NCBI GenBank assembly: GCA_026873275.1
Contig: JANTUC010000010.1
Coordinates: 62,001 to 126,000 of the forward strand
Length of the DNA stretch: 64,000 nt
Direction: 5' to 3'
Source: Pseudopithomyces maydicus
Lineage: Eukaryota > Ascomycota > Dothideomycetes > Pleosporales > Didymosphaeriaceae
In this document: positions 48,908 to 61,661 of the stretch, piece by piece
Position numbering within the stretch: position 1 is the stretch's first letter
Layout: every line of letters begins with the position of its first letter
The notes under the pieces: model-generated
Seen by the model: only the letters and a program-made list of their open reading frames with translations
Database searches by the model: none
What the model was told of the DNA's origin: nothing
Position numbers and translations under genes: made by a program

Positions 48908-49376
48908 ATTTGATTGGTTGATGGTAACTGCTCCTGGAGTTTGATATATATTCCAACAGTATTTGAATGCAATCCATGGTGTGGGGTCAGGGTGGGGTCC
49001 ACATCTGTGATGCACGCATGTGGTATGAGAATAACGCAAACAGAGTCAGCATCATCACTCTAGTCATCCCCCCAAGTGGAGACCACACACAAACACCAAC
49101 ACAGCGATGCTAATGGCCCCAAACCATCAGATAGACACCCCAATCCATATAAACGTGAACTTCTTGAACGACATAAAATAGAAATTACTAATGTTATAAA
49201 AAATATCTAGTTGCAGATTGGTATCATATCGCCATCCCTCTATCCATCCCGAAAGCACTTTTTCCTTTCCCATCAAAAAAAGCCCTCGCTCAAATGCAGA
49301 TTTCGTCTCAAGAAACACGACCCCAACGAACGAACAAACAAACAAATAAACTCTCACATCAACATCACCACCCACT
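48908..49376. other. intergenic region
   Basis: Between the tRNA gene and the 3' end of the MFS gene. No coding potential is seen. Confidence 0.5.
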
Positions 49377-51450
49377 CTACTCCGCCTGCCTACTCTTCGT
49401 CTTCCCCAGCACCGCCCCAATCCGACTCGCCGCGCTCTCCGCCCGCGGCCTCTTAAAGCTCTCCCTCGTATTCACCCTATCAATCTCATACGGATTCCCC
49501 TCGTACTCCTCCTTCACCGTCCGCACGCTCCGCCTCGACCTCGTGCTCCGCCCCGTCGCCACCTTCTGCAGATCCGCCCCGTCGCCCGTCTCGTTCGCCG
49601 CGCGCATCGTCTGGAAGCGGCCCTGGGGCTCCTTCTCGTCTTCGAACGAGTAGTCGATGGCTTCTTGCTCGGCGGCGGCTTCGGCCTGGGTGTTCGTGTT
49701 CGTGTGCGTGTGCGAGGAGTCGGTGTCAGAGGCCGGGTCTTGACGGCGGGAGGCCGCTTGGATGCGCAGCTTTTCCATGAAGGCTTCGGATTGGGCGGCG
49801 TACTTGCACTTTTTGCGGATCGAGGCGCCGTACTTGTAGAAGAGGAAGGGGAAGGGGAGGCAGGCGAGGGCGAGGAAGGCCGGGATGGAGGACGCCCAGT
49901 GGATGCCGAGGGAGCGGTACATTTGGGAGGTGAACTGTGGGTGGATGTTAGGATTTGATGAATATCAAAATAAAGTGTGAGGGTGAACTTACGAGTGGGA
50001 ATGCGGCACCGAAGACAGATCGGATGATGCCGTTGCCTGCCAGGACGGAGGCAGCGAAGATGGTGTATGCGTCGATGAGGTAGTTGAGAATGCTCAGGAA
50101 GATGAGAACCATGCCGAAGCCGAAAGGAATACCGGCGGCTACAGAGGCTGCCCATGGGAGATCGGGAGAGTTGGTCCAGGCAAACCAGAAGAGGCCGATG
50201 GGCAGAGAAACACCTCCAACGATGGCGGTAGGGAGACGATCCTCGGGTGCGGCAAATCCGTTGGCGGATTTCTCTACGCATCGGAGGTAGCGCTTGTTGT
50301 CGTACACGATGGTGTATGTAACGGCTGCGATCATACCAATGGCCACACCGATGAAAGGAAGGCCACCGACGCCCTCGTTCCAGCCACGTCCAAGACGGAA
50401 GACAATGGGGTATGCACCGAACAACATATAAAGGGTTCCGTAGATGATAGCCATGTAGAGGGAGAGAAGGAAGACGATGGGCTCGCTGAACAACAGAATC
50501 CAGGGTCGCTTAAGTCCAGTCGAGAATGCCTCTCCGAGCGAGGTCTTGCCCTGGTCGATATCACCCCTCGACCTGTACACCTTTCCGGTCATCTTGGAGA
50601 GCGTCAGGGCGCGTTGGCGCAGCAGAACCGGAGGGTATGTCTCAGGGACACAGAGAATCGCAATGAGGAACACGATTCCAGAGAAGATGGCCATGAGACC
50701 CTCGACCCATCGCCACCCCTCAGTCATACCGAGGAAACCTCCCACAATAGGCCCAATCACGGGACCCATGAACGGCGCAACCGAGAAGATGCTCATAGCC
50801 AAACCACGCTCCTTTGCAGAAAACAAATCGGCAACGACACCACCTGCGTTGGTGAGCGGCGACGATCCAAACGCACCGCCGAAGAATCGAAGGATGAGAA
50901 GAGTCCAGATGTTTTTCGATCCAGCGGCACCAGCGTTGAAGACGGTGAAGGCGAGGAAGGTGCCGAAGAATACGACCTGGCGACCGTACAGCTCACTGAA
51001 GGGTGCCCATAGTAAGGGTCCGAGGGCGAAACCCAACACGAAGAGGGAAACACCAAGTGTGACGATTTCTTGCGAAGCTCCGAATTCTCTCAAGATCTGC
51101 TGGATACCTGTGTGGATATTAGCACTCTGGTTGGTTGGTTGGTGGGTGGGTTGGTCAGAAAACTTACCTCCACTGAAAGCCGACGAGCAGAAAGCCACCG
51201 TCAACGTCGCAAAGGCCATGCAGACACACCCCATCCACTTCTTCGTCTGACTCCACTCCATCGGGTTCCGGGGGTCATTCTCTATCCACTCCACCACGTA
51301 GGGATCTTCCTCTGTGCCCGAGCCCTCATAGTCCCAGTTGACGATCTCGTCGGTGACGACACCCTGCTCGAGGATGAGCTTGAAATGCGGGATGCCCTGC
51401 CGGCCACTCTCGACGTCGATAGCGACGTCGTGCGTCTTCTCGTCGGCCAT
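49377..51450 (-). CDS. MFS transporter, DHA1-like drug/polyamine family
   Basis: Plasma-membrane 12-TM antiporter. The start [16 protein letters not shown] precedes [20 protein letters not shown], the conserved cytosolic lead-in of fungal DHA1 proteins. Two introns (51167..about 51109 and about 49992..49935) separate exons beginning [20 protein letters not shown] and [20 protein letters not shown]. Motif A-like [15 protein letters not shown], motif C-like [15 protein letters not shown] and the later [20 protein letters not shown] and [11 protein letters not shown] are visible. A long hydrophilic tail (about 130 residues) follows the last TM and has His/Thr/Asn repeats and [32 protein letters not shown], typical of this subgroup. 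The frame is intact. Substrate not determinable. Confidence 0.87.
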
Positions 51451-53065
51451 GGCGTCGATCCGTTGATCCAAATCAACCCGTAATAAAATCCAAATATGAG
51501 AGAAATCGCTCACTCGGCGAGTAAGTATGTAAGTATGTATGTATGTATTAAAGGTATATATGCAGGGCAGGCGCTACGCAGGCACCAAACGATAGAAACA
51601 AAGGGGAAGTCTCCAAGATGGTATGGGGAGATCAGATCAGACCAGGCCGTCCGAGGAGGTATCGATGTACTATTAAAAGTTTATCTCCCGGGCGGGATTC
51701 GAGCGGGTATCCACCTTTGCACATGAATTGAAATCCGCCCCTGTCCTCGCCCGTTGGGGCCATGTTCCCATTCCCATCTCTCGTCTCCCCAAGCATAACG
51801 ACACTATGAAAATACTTCGGCCGAGCACCGCCCTCCAGCCAATGGGGATGCGTGAACCGAAAGGAAGAGCGGAGCGCCTCGGCAGGATCGTTGACGTAGC
51901 GGCGATCTTTGGCCGCGCTCAAGCTTTTTGTGGCGTCCGCTAGCTGCTTGCGGTATGTACCGAGGCTGATCCAAGTCAGGCGTTGAAGAAATTCTAGAAC
52001 GGAGGTAAGAGTGCAAGAGTCAGGCGAGATAAGCAGACGGATATGGTACCGATTGCGTGGAGGGTGGTGGTCCGACCCTCCGTTTTTTTGTCGGCCCATC
52101 GCAACGCCTGAGGGTGAAGGATTGCATTGCCTACCGTGTGTATTTCCAAGCATCGAAGTCTGACGTTATATACCCTACCCAACTACCTATCACCGACCAC
52201 CCGTGACTCCCTGCATGCCCACGCGGCACCCTCGTGACAAGCCGTGTCAACATTCCCAGTACCACTGCACCATCTGATCACTAACCAACCGTCCGCCCCC
52301 TCCCAAATCCATCCAGCCTTACAGAACCTTCCACCCAACCTACCTACGGTCCGCCCCGTGCGCCGAATTCCGACCTCGTGGCCCAGCGCCGCCTAGGCGC
52401 GGGCGCTTGCAGCACCGCAACGGGGATAATATCTGCGTCGCGGAGATTTCGATGGGGCACTGTGGGTAACTTTTTTCACAAAGCTGGGAGCCGAGGCATC
52501 TCGACGTGTGGTCTGGAGCTAGCAACGCGACTTTTTCGTGGGTGTGTGTATGTAATGAGATGAGCTGTGGATGGTAAGGAACGGGACTTGCATGACGGCG
52601 GCATCTCCTCGTGCAGCGTGCTCCCGGGAACCGGGTTTTTGGGTGCGTAACGGTGTGGATGGTGTTGTTTGGGCTATATGATGGGTGGATGGTTATTAAT
52701 GGAGGTTGTGTGTAGCGTGGGGTGTGTCTATCGGCGAAGTGTGGCTTCGTGGGAGCCGAGTCCTTGGTGTTTGTTTGGGAACGGGAGGGAGTAAATTCTC
52801 AGTCTGTGCGTTAATGAGTATAATTACAATCAACTGTTTCAGAAAGCGCAGGATATAATGGATGTTCTTCAATGCGAGCAGCAATTCACATGCACATTGC
52901 AGATGTACATGGCAATCAAATCTCTGTTGAGACTAACTAGTGTTTCCTGTTCGTACACGTATGGTATGCAGTTTCCCATCCAAATCGTCCATATGCAACC
53001 TCTTTCCAGTCCAAACGCCAACGCCATGATATCGTAAAGCGTGAAAAATATCCAAAACCTGCTTT
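51451..53065. other. 1.6-kb intergenic region
   Basis: MFS promoter side (a TATG/TAAG microsatellite at 51,525-51,548) and 3' flank of P5CDH. Short frames only; none has a domain. Confidence 0.5.
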
Positions 53066-54865
53066 TTACACATCGTTGCTGGGGTATTGCACCTTGGTCG
53101 TGGGGAGGAACTCCTCCTTCACCGACCTCATGTTGACGAAGCGGCCCAACAGCGTCGCACTTCCGGCCTTGTCGTTCGTACCGCTTGCCCGCGAGCCACC
53201 GAACGGCTGCTGTCCGACAACGGCACCGGTGCACTTGCAGTTGACGTAGAAGTTGCCTGCCGAGTTCCTGAGGGCGTTCTCGGCGAAGCGGATGGTCTCC
53301 CTGTCGTGGGCGAAGACAGCGCCGGTAAGAGCGTACTCGGATGTCTCGTCGATCTGCTTACAGATCTTGGCAAAGGCATCGGGAACAGAGTCGTCATAAA
53401 CGTGGGCAACAAGGACAGGTCCGAAAAGCTCGCGGGAAAGGAGGGGTGGTTGGGGTTCGTAGTCTGGTAGATGGTAGGGTGGATGTAGTAACCCTTGCTT
53501 CCGTCGTACTTTCCGCCGACAAGGAGCTCGAGCTCGCTATCGTTCTTCGCCTCGTCGATGACACCAGAGAGCTTCTTGAAGCTAGCCTCGTGGATGACAG
53601 GGCCGATGAAGTTGGAGAAGTCGGATGGTTCGCCGATCTTCAGGGCGGCCGTTTCAGCAACAAGCTTCTCCTTGAACTCCGGCCAGATGGACTTCGGGAC
53701 GTAGAGTCGAGAGCATGCACTGCACTTCTGACCCTGGTACTCGAATGCTCCGCGAACCGTCTGGATGGCTGCGTTGGACACATCCGCACTGGGGTGTACG
53801 AGATGGAAGTTCTTGCCACCAGTCTCACCAACGATGCGAGGGTAGCCTTGGTACTTGCCCTCGGCTACACCGTTGGCAATCTTGCCATACAAAGAGCGGA
53901 ATACGGCGGTGCTGCCCGTGTAGTGCAGAGCTGCGAATTGACGGTGTGACAGCACTGCTTGAGTAACTTCCACTGCGTCACCAGGCACCCACTGGATGAC
54001 GTTCGGAGGCAAGCCTGCCTCAATGAGAATCTGGTATACGAGCCAGTTCGACGCGATGGCTGCCGGCGATGGCTTCCACACTACGACATTACCCATCAGG
54101 GCTGGTGCTGCCGGAAGGTTTCCTCCGATAGCCGTGAAGTTGAAAGGTGAGATTGCGTATACGAAGCCTTCAAGAGGGCGGTACTCAACGCGGCTGGTTA
54201 TTGTTAGCAGTCAACTCAAATGCCATGTTTCTCAAGTATGCACGTACTTCCAAACACCTGGGGAGTTGTGCACCGGCTGTTCACCATACGTCTCTTCAGC
54301 GTACTTGACGTTGAACCTGAAGAAATCACACAGTTCCGCCGCAGCATCGATCTCGGCTTGCCATGCGTTCTTTCCCTGCCCAACCATTGTTGCAGCCATG
54401 ATTTCATATCTGTACTTGGTCGAGATCAGATCTGCTGCCTTGAGGAAGACAGCAGCGCGGTCGGCGAAAGGAAGGTTCGACCATGATTCCTGGGCTGCAA
54501 GAGCCGCATCGATGGCCTTGTTGACGTCTTCGGTGCTAGCGTTTGAGTATTTCGCTACTACGTCGGCGTGCGATGAAGGGTTGTGTTGCGTGAGGATAGA
54601 GGAGTTGGTGATCTATCTCAAGTCAAAAAACATTTTGTGATTTTCGATAATGGTATGCGTACGTGCTTTCCTCCTACTGCCAGAGGGACATCGAGAGGTG
54701 TGCGTTGCTTCAAAGCTGCCACGGCATCCTGAAGCTTCTGGCGGTCCACAGATCCTTTCGTATAGTGTTGCTACAGCCACTTTCAGTTTCAATCGCTTGA
54801 TTTTAAAGACATTGCGCGCTTACGTTTGGCTCATTGTTGATTGTAGGAATCTTGAAGTTCGCCAT
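53066..54865 (-). CDS. put2: Delta-1-pyrroline-5-carboxylate dehydrogenase (one frame break)
   Basis: Mitochondrial ALDH-superfamily enzyme oxidising glutamate semialdehyde/P5C to glutamate in proline catabolism. The first exon gives MANFKIPTINNEPN; the next has QHYTKGSVDRQKLQDAVAAL. Later exons have EIMAATMVGQGKNAWQAEIDAAAELCDFFRFN, VEYRPLEGFVYAISPFNFTAIGGNLP, the catalytic-base region RIVGETGGKNFHLVHPSAD, and GAFEYQGQKCSACSRLYVP with the catalytic cysteine. The C-terminal domain has ELFGPVLVAHVYDD, NFYVNCKCTGAVVGQQPFGG and SGTNDKAGSATLLGRFVN. It ends VQYPSNDV at stop 53068-53066. The frame breaks after TTNPNHP; one missing C (G run 53443-53446 on the plus strand) explains it. The splice joins otherwise hold. 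Confidence 0.92.
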
Positions 54866-55477
54866 GGTTGCGACGCCTCTCTTTGCGATACTGCATTGCG
54901 CCGGGACCGCCTTCAGCGATCGCGAAGCGGGCCTCAAGGTCTTCAAAGAAGGCATGTTGGATGTGATTTGCGAAACTCTGCAATTGAGAATACTCGGACA
55001 GCAAAAGACGCTGCGTAACTATATGTACCTGAGGTCACTGAGAGCTTGGGTGTTGAGCCGACGGAAGCCGCAAAGCGGGGGCCAACCCCACAGTCGCGAT
55101 TTCATTAGGATGGCTCTGCACGTGCCCAATCCAACGCTAAAACTTGCTCCCGGAGTCCTTCACGACATTTTGCGACTCCGATGTCGCTGAGGATTTTTCT
55201 AGTCCCTGCATGTTGAAGAACTTCCGCTGGAAACCGACCGCTAATCCCCAAGTTTTGTGTTGAGCACGGGCCGTGATCGTATCATCAGTGCATACAATTT
55301 GGAAGATTCGCACGGTGAGCCAAATGTGAGATCATACCATAGACATGCAGGTCAATGCTTGTATTGAATTGGTATCATGGATCTATCCCAAATTTCAGAC
55401 AATGCTGTAACTACTGTATAGCCGTCAAAAGATTAACGCCGTCTCTCCCATATCGTGAACGTCGAAGAAGACATCTC
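54866..55477. other. intergenic region upstream of P5CDH
   Basis: P5CDH promoter and 3' flank of NUG1. No supported gene. Confidence 0.5.
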
Positions 55478-57222
55478 CTACATCTCCATAGCATCCGTCT
55501 CGGCAGCATCGTCACCCCAGAGACCCTCGAGCTTGAACTCAGCAGCCCATTCCTTGACGATTTCCTTCTGGTCGCCGACAAGACCACCCTTCACAGCAGG
55601 AGCTGTCTTGTTGCTTGCTGCGACATTAGGCTTGTACTTTGGCGGGTCGGTCCACCCTTGGATACGTCCATCGCGCCAATCTGTGATGACCGTTTGCGCT
55701 GCGCTGTAAAGATTAGGGACACCGCCCTTTCCAAGGCGGCCGCGCTTCCTTGCGACTTGCACCAGGAAATCCGTAGTTGTGTCACCATTAGTGGTGTGAA
55801 GCGGCGGCAGGTCATAGACATCGACCATCTTTTGGAAGAGCTCAGGCGAGGCAGACAGACGCTTGAGAAGGAGGGCCACGGCCGGGACAGGATCTGTGAT
55901 CTCTTTGGGAGGGATAGCGTTAAGCAGGATGAGTCTTGCTTGCTCCTCCACCTTGCTGCTCTTGTTTCCGTCGGGGTTGTTGGGGAACACAATTCCGGGG
56001 AGTCCAAAAGCTTCAGCTTGTTGTCCAACTTGACCTCGCGCAAGCTCGTGGTTACACCGGCCTCTGCTCCCGTCGGGCATGTGCCAGTTCGTCCACCAAG
56101 CTTTGCCGTCAGAGCATTGATGACTGACGACTTACCGACATTGGGATATCCAATGATGCCAACCTTGACCGATCGCTTCAGCTGTCTGGCCTCCGAAAAG
56201 GTCTTGAGGGCCCGGAAAAGGGTTTCTGAGGTGCCCTTGATCGTAAGTTCCTTGTGGTCGAATGTTTTCGCATTCGGTGCAGGCTTCGAGGCGCGGAGAG
56301 GGAGAGTAGGGAACGAGCGTCGCAAGTGGACGAGCCACGACCGAAGCACGGGAGGCGGTACAAGATCGATCTTGTTGAGAATGAAGATCATGCGCTTGCT
56401 GCCCCGATCCGCCGCCATAACGGCTTGCTCAACCTCTTTAGACCTCGTGCCTTGAGGATCTCGCGCATCAAGGACGTAGAGAACCACATCGGCTGCTTCC
56501 ACAACCTGCTTGTACACCTTGTCGAACTGTTTCCGGGAAGAGTCCTTGCGCACATTGACCGTATCTTCGTCATCCTCGAAATCGAATCGCTCGAAGTCGT
56601 CCTCGTCGTCCTCGTCCATTGCTTCTTCGTCATGCGACTTTTTCTGTTCGAACTTTGCGGCGCGAGCTTTGGCTGACGCAAGCAGGGCTGCCATAGGGTT
56701 GGAGTCGTCCTATGCATATGTCAGTCATGATTCAACAACCTAGAAAAAGAAGCACCCACCACCTGCATCGATTCATCGTCCTCGGAGTCTTCCTCGAGAA
56801 GATCGTCGTCGTCTGCGAGTTCCTCGTCGTCGTCTCCCGTGTCCATTACAGTCTCTCCTTTAGCCCTCTGCTCCTTCACCAGCTGTCTGCGGCGCGCATT
56901 TTCCTCGTCCTTCAGCCGGCGCTTTTCTTCAATCTCGGCCAAAATCTTGTCCTTGAACGGGAAGAGGTTTGGAATTCCAGGGTCCTTCTTGGTCTTGGAG
57001 CGCCATTGCGGGTTCTAGTATGCTTAGCACCAGTGCAGACTCTGGCGATTTTGACTGCTGTACCTTCTTGGCTTCCTTCTTCGCTTTCCGCTGTTTCGCC
57101 GCTGACGCCTTTTCGATCTTGTGTCGCAGGCGCACAGGCACACGCTTTGATTGGGGTTCTGGAAAACTGTCAGACACTTCGCATGGGCAGTCTATCCAAA
57201 AATACTCACTTCCGACCTTCAT
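55478..57222 (-). CDS. nug1: Nucleolar GTPase NUG1/GNL3-like (one frame break)
   Basis: Circularly permuted YlqF/YawG-type GTPase for 60S ribosomal subunit assembly and export. The start MKVG is followed by an intron (GTGAGT...CCAG) and then PQSKRVPVRLRHKIEKASAAKQRKAKKEAKK, a basic nucleolar-type N-terminus. A coiled-coil region has EIEEKRRLKDEENARRRQ, and an acidic segment follows. The G motifs occur in permuted order: VVLYVLDARDPQGTRS, G4 ILNKIDLVP, then G1 GYPNVGKSSVINAL, G2 CPTGAEAGVTT and G3 LLDSPG. Next come VFPNNPDGN and a C-terminal stretch with QVARKRGRLGKGG and DWRDGRIQGW. The frame breaks just after DSP; one missing C in the run 55997-56000 (G4 on the plus strand) restores the G3 motif. 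Confidence 0.92.
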
Positions 57223-57710
57223 GGTTATGCAAGCGTTGTCGAGGTGGTTTCTGTGCGTAGTTGCGCTTTTCCCAAAATCCAAAAATTCGCGGCATGCCAA
57301 GATTTTGATCACGTGCAAAGGGCGGTCAAGCGGGGCAGAAAATGTACACTGACCCACAGGTACGTGTGGGGCTCCTACATGCTTGACAGCTCAACCACGA
57401 GAGCCTACTCGTAATCCTACTCTCCACTTCTTTGCCAAGGAACCACCAGCTCGATTCCGTTATTCAAACGATCAATAGCCTGGGGCGGAGGTGCTTGGTT
57501 TACTTCGTTCATGTCAACGTAAGTCTGGGGAAAGGGTACCTCGGCAAGTGGCGGGCGGGTTACCCAGAACGGGAAGCCCTCGCAGATCTCATACATTCTT
57601 CTGATGCTTCACCTCTTGCCTCATATACGTTGATCCACTACCTGCAGAGCACTGATAGTTTCTTGGACTTTCTAGTATCTAACTTTTGTCCACGGATATA
57701 CCTCAATATG
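57223..57710. promoter_or_regulatory. divergent NUG1/HAD promoter region
   Basis: 488 bp between divergent start codons. A plus-strand frame in phase with the HAD gene extends upstream to 57432. The start at 57711 is preferred because the upstream residues have no family resemblance. Confidence 0.45.
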
Positions 57711-58796
57711 ACTGTGACAGAAAACCGCGAGCCGTCTTTCTCGGCACCAGCCCAGACAATTACCTGCGATGGGATGGTGAGCCACTGGAACCCATCCTAG
57801 TATATGAAACTATATAGACTAATAAATACAACAGCTCTTTGATATGGAGTAATTAGACGCCTCGTACAAGATTCGTTAGCAATTGTCACTAACAGTTCCA
57901 AGTGGTACCATCATTGACTCTACGGCAGCGGTAGTCAAGAACTGGCACAAGTGAGTATTTTCCATCTAGGTATCATGCATCTACAAGAGAGAATCGGAAA
58001 CGGCCAGTTCCGGTTGATCCCGCCATGTTTGTTCTCTAGGCATCCAGGCGAATCCAATGGACGTCCGTTGCTTGATCACGGTGCCGACAATTTGAAGTAG
58101 TATTTTTTGCCGACGTTTGCTCTTACGCTAATGGAAACAGAATAGGGAAAGAAATAGGTGTCGATCCCGAGGTCATACTTGCCACATCGCACGGCCGTAG
58201 AAGTATCGATGTGCTCAAGATCTACGCACCAGAACTCGCTAACTGGGACTGTACGTTTTTTTACCCATGCGGTGAGACTACGAGCAAGCTGACCAGCAAC
58301 AGACATTCGTGACAACGAAGCTCAGGTCCCCCGAACGTTTGGTGCCGACGCAGTCGACATTCCTGGCTCTCGTGCTTTTCTGGAGAAGCTCGAAGAACAA
58401 TCTATCCCGTGGGCTATCGTTACATCTGGATCACGACCGTTGGTGACTGGCTGGCTGGACGTGATGAAGCTAGCACACCCAAAGAATCTCGTGACCGCCG
58501 AGGACGTTGAAAATGGCAAACCCGATCCAGCCTGCTACCTTCTGGGGCGGAAGAAGCTTGCGCTGGCGAACGAGGAGCCGTCGATTATTGTTTTCGAGGA
58601 CGCGCCCGCTGGAGTGAGATCAGGCAAGGCGGCCGGATTTCTGGTTGTGGCGATGCACACTTCCCATACGCTCGAGCAGCTGAAGGAGGCTGGTGCAGAT
58701 ATCATCGTTCGAGATATGCGTTCGGTCTCATTGAAAGCTTGGGACAAAGCGACTGGCAAAGCACAGCTCGAAATTTCAGATGCCCTTGTGTGGTGA
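57711..58796 (+). CDS. HAD-superfamily phosphatase (GPP1/DOG1-like) with a 14-nt micro-exon
   Basis: Small-metabolite phosphatase, related to glycerol-3-phosphate and 2-deoxyglucose-6-phosphate phosphatases. Exon 1 ends CDGM. A 14-nt exon (57835..57848) encodes LFDM plus most of the Asp codon, and the next exon (57903..57950) supplies GTIIDSTAAVVKNW. Together they give the catalytic FDMDGT motif. An intron of about 190 bp precedes KIGKEIGVDPEVILATSHG. The next intron splits a Tyr codon (YIRDNE). Motif II is IPWAIVTSGS, motif III is NGKPDPACYLLG, and motif IV is VFEDAPAGVRSGKAAG. The stop is at 58794-58796. All key residues are present and the predicted length of about 240 matches the family. 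Exact substrate unknown. Confidence 0.85.
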
Positions 58797-61661
58797 AAAG
58801 CAAACATGACTGCATGCATAGAGTATAGAGTGGCTCTGCGGTTCTCATCGAGTCCTAGCCTACAATGATTACCAGTTCAAGATGACCATACCGAGACACG
58901 TCAACCAGGTTCCCGGAGAAGAATCATACATAACATTGCTGGTAATTTCTGTGGCTATACAGTTGATTGCCACTTTTTATAGACGTCAATAGAATGTTCC
59001 TTCCGCGTTCGTTTTTCCTACGTAGCGAATGGAGAGTCACATCGTCGAATTGGGAGACCAGGGTCCTGACCGGATGAACCAGTCAGACTGCAACGACTGC
59101 ATAAAATCGATCACCAGTAACATTTTTCAAAGACGACATGCAGGCACGTAAAAGGCATTTTTACTCGGTCACCGAGCTGCTCCGGCTATGCATCCATGTA
59201 AATCTCTACCTCGCAGCCTGGTGCCCATGTCAACTGGCGCATGCAAGACGGGCGACCGCAGATGTCTTTATCGTGCGCAGCCACGCTGTGGTGGATTACT
59301 TTTAATAATTTTCGAGCATGCACGGCGATTTGCCTTCAAGGCCTTCGGAGCCTGCGACGCCGCTGCAGTGCAGTGCGTCGTCTGCTGGGATTTTGGAGAC
59401 GCTACATGGCATGGAGCTACGTGTGATGTGTTGCATCGCATGGCAGCTTTCGCCGGCATCTGAGCCACACATGCCGGGTCCGTTGCCAGGGCACTACGAT
59501 TTGACCTGCATGAGTGTGGATGGTGGCACGTCCCGAGCAGGTCGAAAGCCGACTCGTCGTGAGCTGGTGGTGAGTTGATCGTCATACAACTTTGTCTGGC
59601 GCTGACCGATTGCTCATTCACACTCATTCACACCGGGCATGTCTAAAGTCCACCGGCAGAAGACAGGCGGGAGTAGTTCGCACCAATTGCAAATACCTCC
59701 CACTCGGGGTCAAGGGGCTAAGAGGCTGTGCCCCCTCCCTTGCAGGTGGAACCAGTTCCTCGGCTCGCACCTCAGCTTTCGCGATCTTGGCGCCGGAGTT
59801 GTCCAGGGCAAAGACGCATGCATGGTGCGCGTGGGTCGAGGCGAGGACCAAACGAGCAGATGGAGGTCATGAGGAGGTCATGAGTCGCCCAAGACGGACA
59901 GCTGCGGAACTTGTGGAACAGGAAAACGGACGGCTTCACGACTTGCTCGCGGTGGCTCAAGTGGCACTGGGGCCAAAGTAAGTAGCGTAGACGCTGCAAG
60001 GTACGGCGGTGAATGGAGGGCACCACCCGTGCCTGCGCCGCTTTCCGAGGGTCCGAGGGGCGCCATTCGCGCCCCTTTCGGGTGCAGCACTAAGTGGGAA
60101 GCAGACGTCACACAAACAGGCGGGCTGTTCGCTGGTCAGAAGTGCGGTGCGGGCGGCGGTGGTGGTGGAGGTGGTAGTGGTGGGAAGGTCACTGACTGGG
60201 CGGTGGACGGGACGTGGGCTAGAGAGAGACGACTGGGGGTCGGCGGTCGGTTTGGAGCGGGACGAGAGCTGGGGCCCGGTCGCGGTGCGGTTCGTCTGGG
60301 CCAGGCGGTAGGCGGTAGGTACTGTATCACGGCCACGGCCAACGGGCTCGTCACGGTGGGTGGTGTGAACTGGTGCTCGAGGATATTCTCCGAGCGAGGG
60401 TCCAAGCTGCTGTGGTCAACCATGGACCATGTGCGCATCTCCCGCCCGAAATTGGACAGATGACGATGCTCACGTCTGGGAGGCATCGACTTGTCGCGTA
60501 ACGGAAAGGAGGTGCCTCGCCCAGCCAAGAGGGATCAAGAGGGATGATCTGCCGCCGCCTGTGCGCGCACACCAATAAGGGCGAGTGCTCCGGCGGCATC
60601 CCTGGCGTGTTCCGCGCTCCCCGGCCTCGAGCGTGCCGGAGCGCCCAACGCCAGCAGCAGCCTCGGCGGCAGCACGCAGGCGAAAGGGCGCGCGAGCCAC
60701 CGAGGAGCGGTGCGCGATGCGCGATGCGCAGAGGGCTTGGGGCTGCCGCTGCTGGCACATGGCGACTCGTCTTCTGGCTTCTGGAAGGCGGGCGCGCGGT
60801 CGTTGCAGCGAGGGCAGTGTCGCGGTGCCGCTCGCTACCGGGCGCGGTGAGACGCAGGCTGTCTGGCGCGAGCCCTGGAGCGGTGGGCTAATGCTGCTGC
60901 TGAGCCCGCGAGCCAGCAGGAGTTAGAGGGCTGCGCGTGGGTCTATTCTTGGGATGCCAGCGGAGGTCAGTCAGGTCAGTGACAACGGGCGAATCAGGCC
61001 GAGCTGTGACCAGCTGCCTCCCGCTTCTTGAAGTGTGGTGCGCGCCTCCGTCTACCGCGCCCAACTTTACTCCTGATCAGTTCAGTCCGATCTCCCCCCC
61101 AACCCACGCTCGCTATCGCCCCGAAGAACAGCAACCCTCGTTAACGTGTGCGCATCGCCCTGGGATGTCGTAGACAGTCACTCGTTTCTGCTCTGCCTCC
61201 AAAACGCCTCCATCGACTCCATCGAGCTCCTCCTTGTCCTCCAGCCGAGCCCGCGACTGCGACTGCCCACCACCCCCTCAGTGCAGCAGTGCTCACCCCA
61301 TCGGCGTACCCTCATATCCGACCACCACCACCACCGCTACCACCATTACCTCCGCTACCACTACTACTACCACCACCACTACCGCTACCGCTACTGCTAC
61401 CGCTACTGCTTCTTTGGCCACCTGCGCTACCGCCACCGCCCCTGCCACTCCCACCATTATCACCACCACCACCACCACCACCACCACCTCCTCCACCGCC
61501 CCTGCCACTCTGACCGCCAGCGCTATCGCCCCTTCCACTTTCACCACCACCACCACCGCTGAGGTCCCGACGTCTGCCCACCACCAGGAGCCCGGCGCGC
61601 TGCTGCCCGCGCTGCACGCTGCACCGCTGCTTTGGGGTCCCGTCCTGAGCCCCCGCTTCCC
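58797..61661. other. 2.9-kb gene-poor region upstream of the homeobox gene
   Basis: No supported gene. From about 59,900 it is GC-rich with purine- or pyrimidine-skewed stretches and CAG/CTG-like tracts. The final 500 bp lead into the homeobox start codon and are likely 5' UTR and promoter. Frames here have strongly biased composition (Gly/Arg/Pro) and no domains. Confidence 0.5.
61320..61560 (+). repeat. ACC/CCG trinucleotide-rich tract
   Basis: About 240 bp of interrupted CCA/CCG/CTA triplets, including a block of consecutive CCA triplets at about 61,464-61,497, in the likely 5' leader or promoter of the homeobox gene. Confidence 0.85.

Noticed and set aside
51632..52153. A 173-codon minus-strand frame between the MFS and P5CDH genes
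   Set aside because: It has no domain, no conserved motif and ordinary intergenic composition. It could be a small orphan gene, but nothing supports it.
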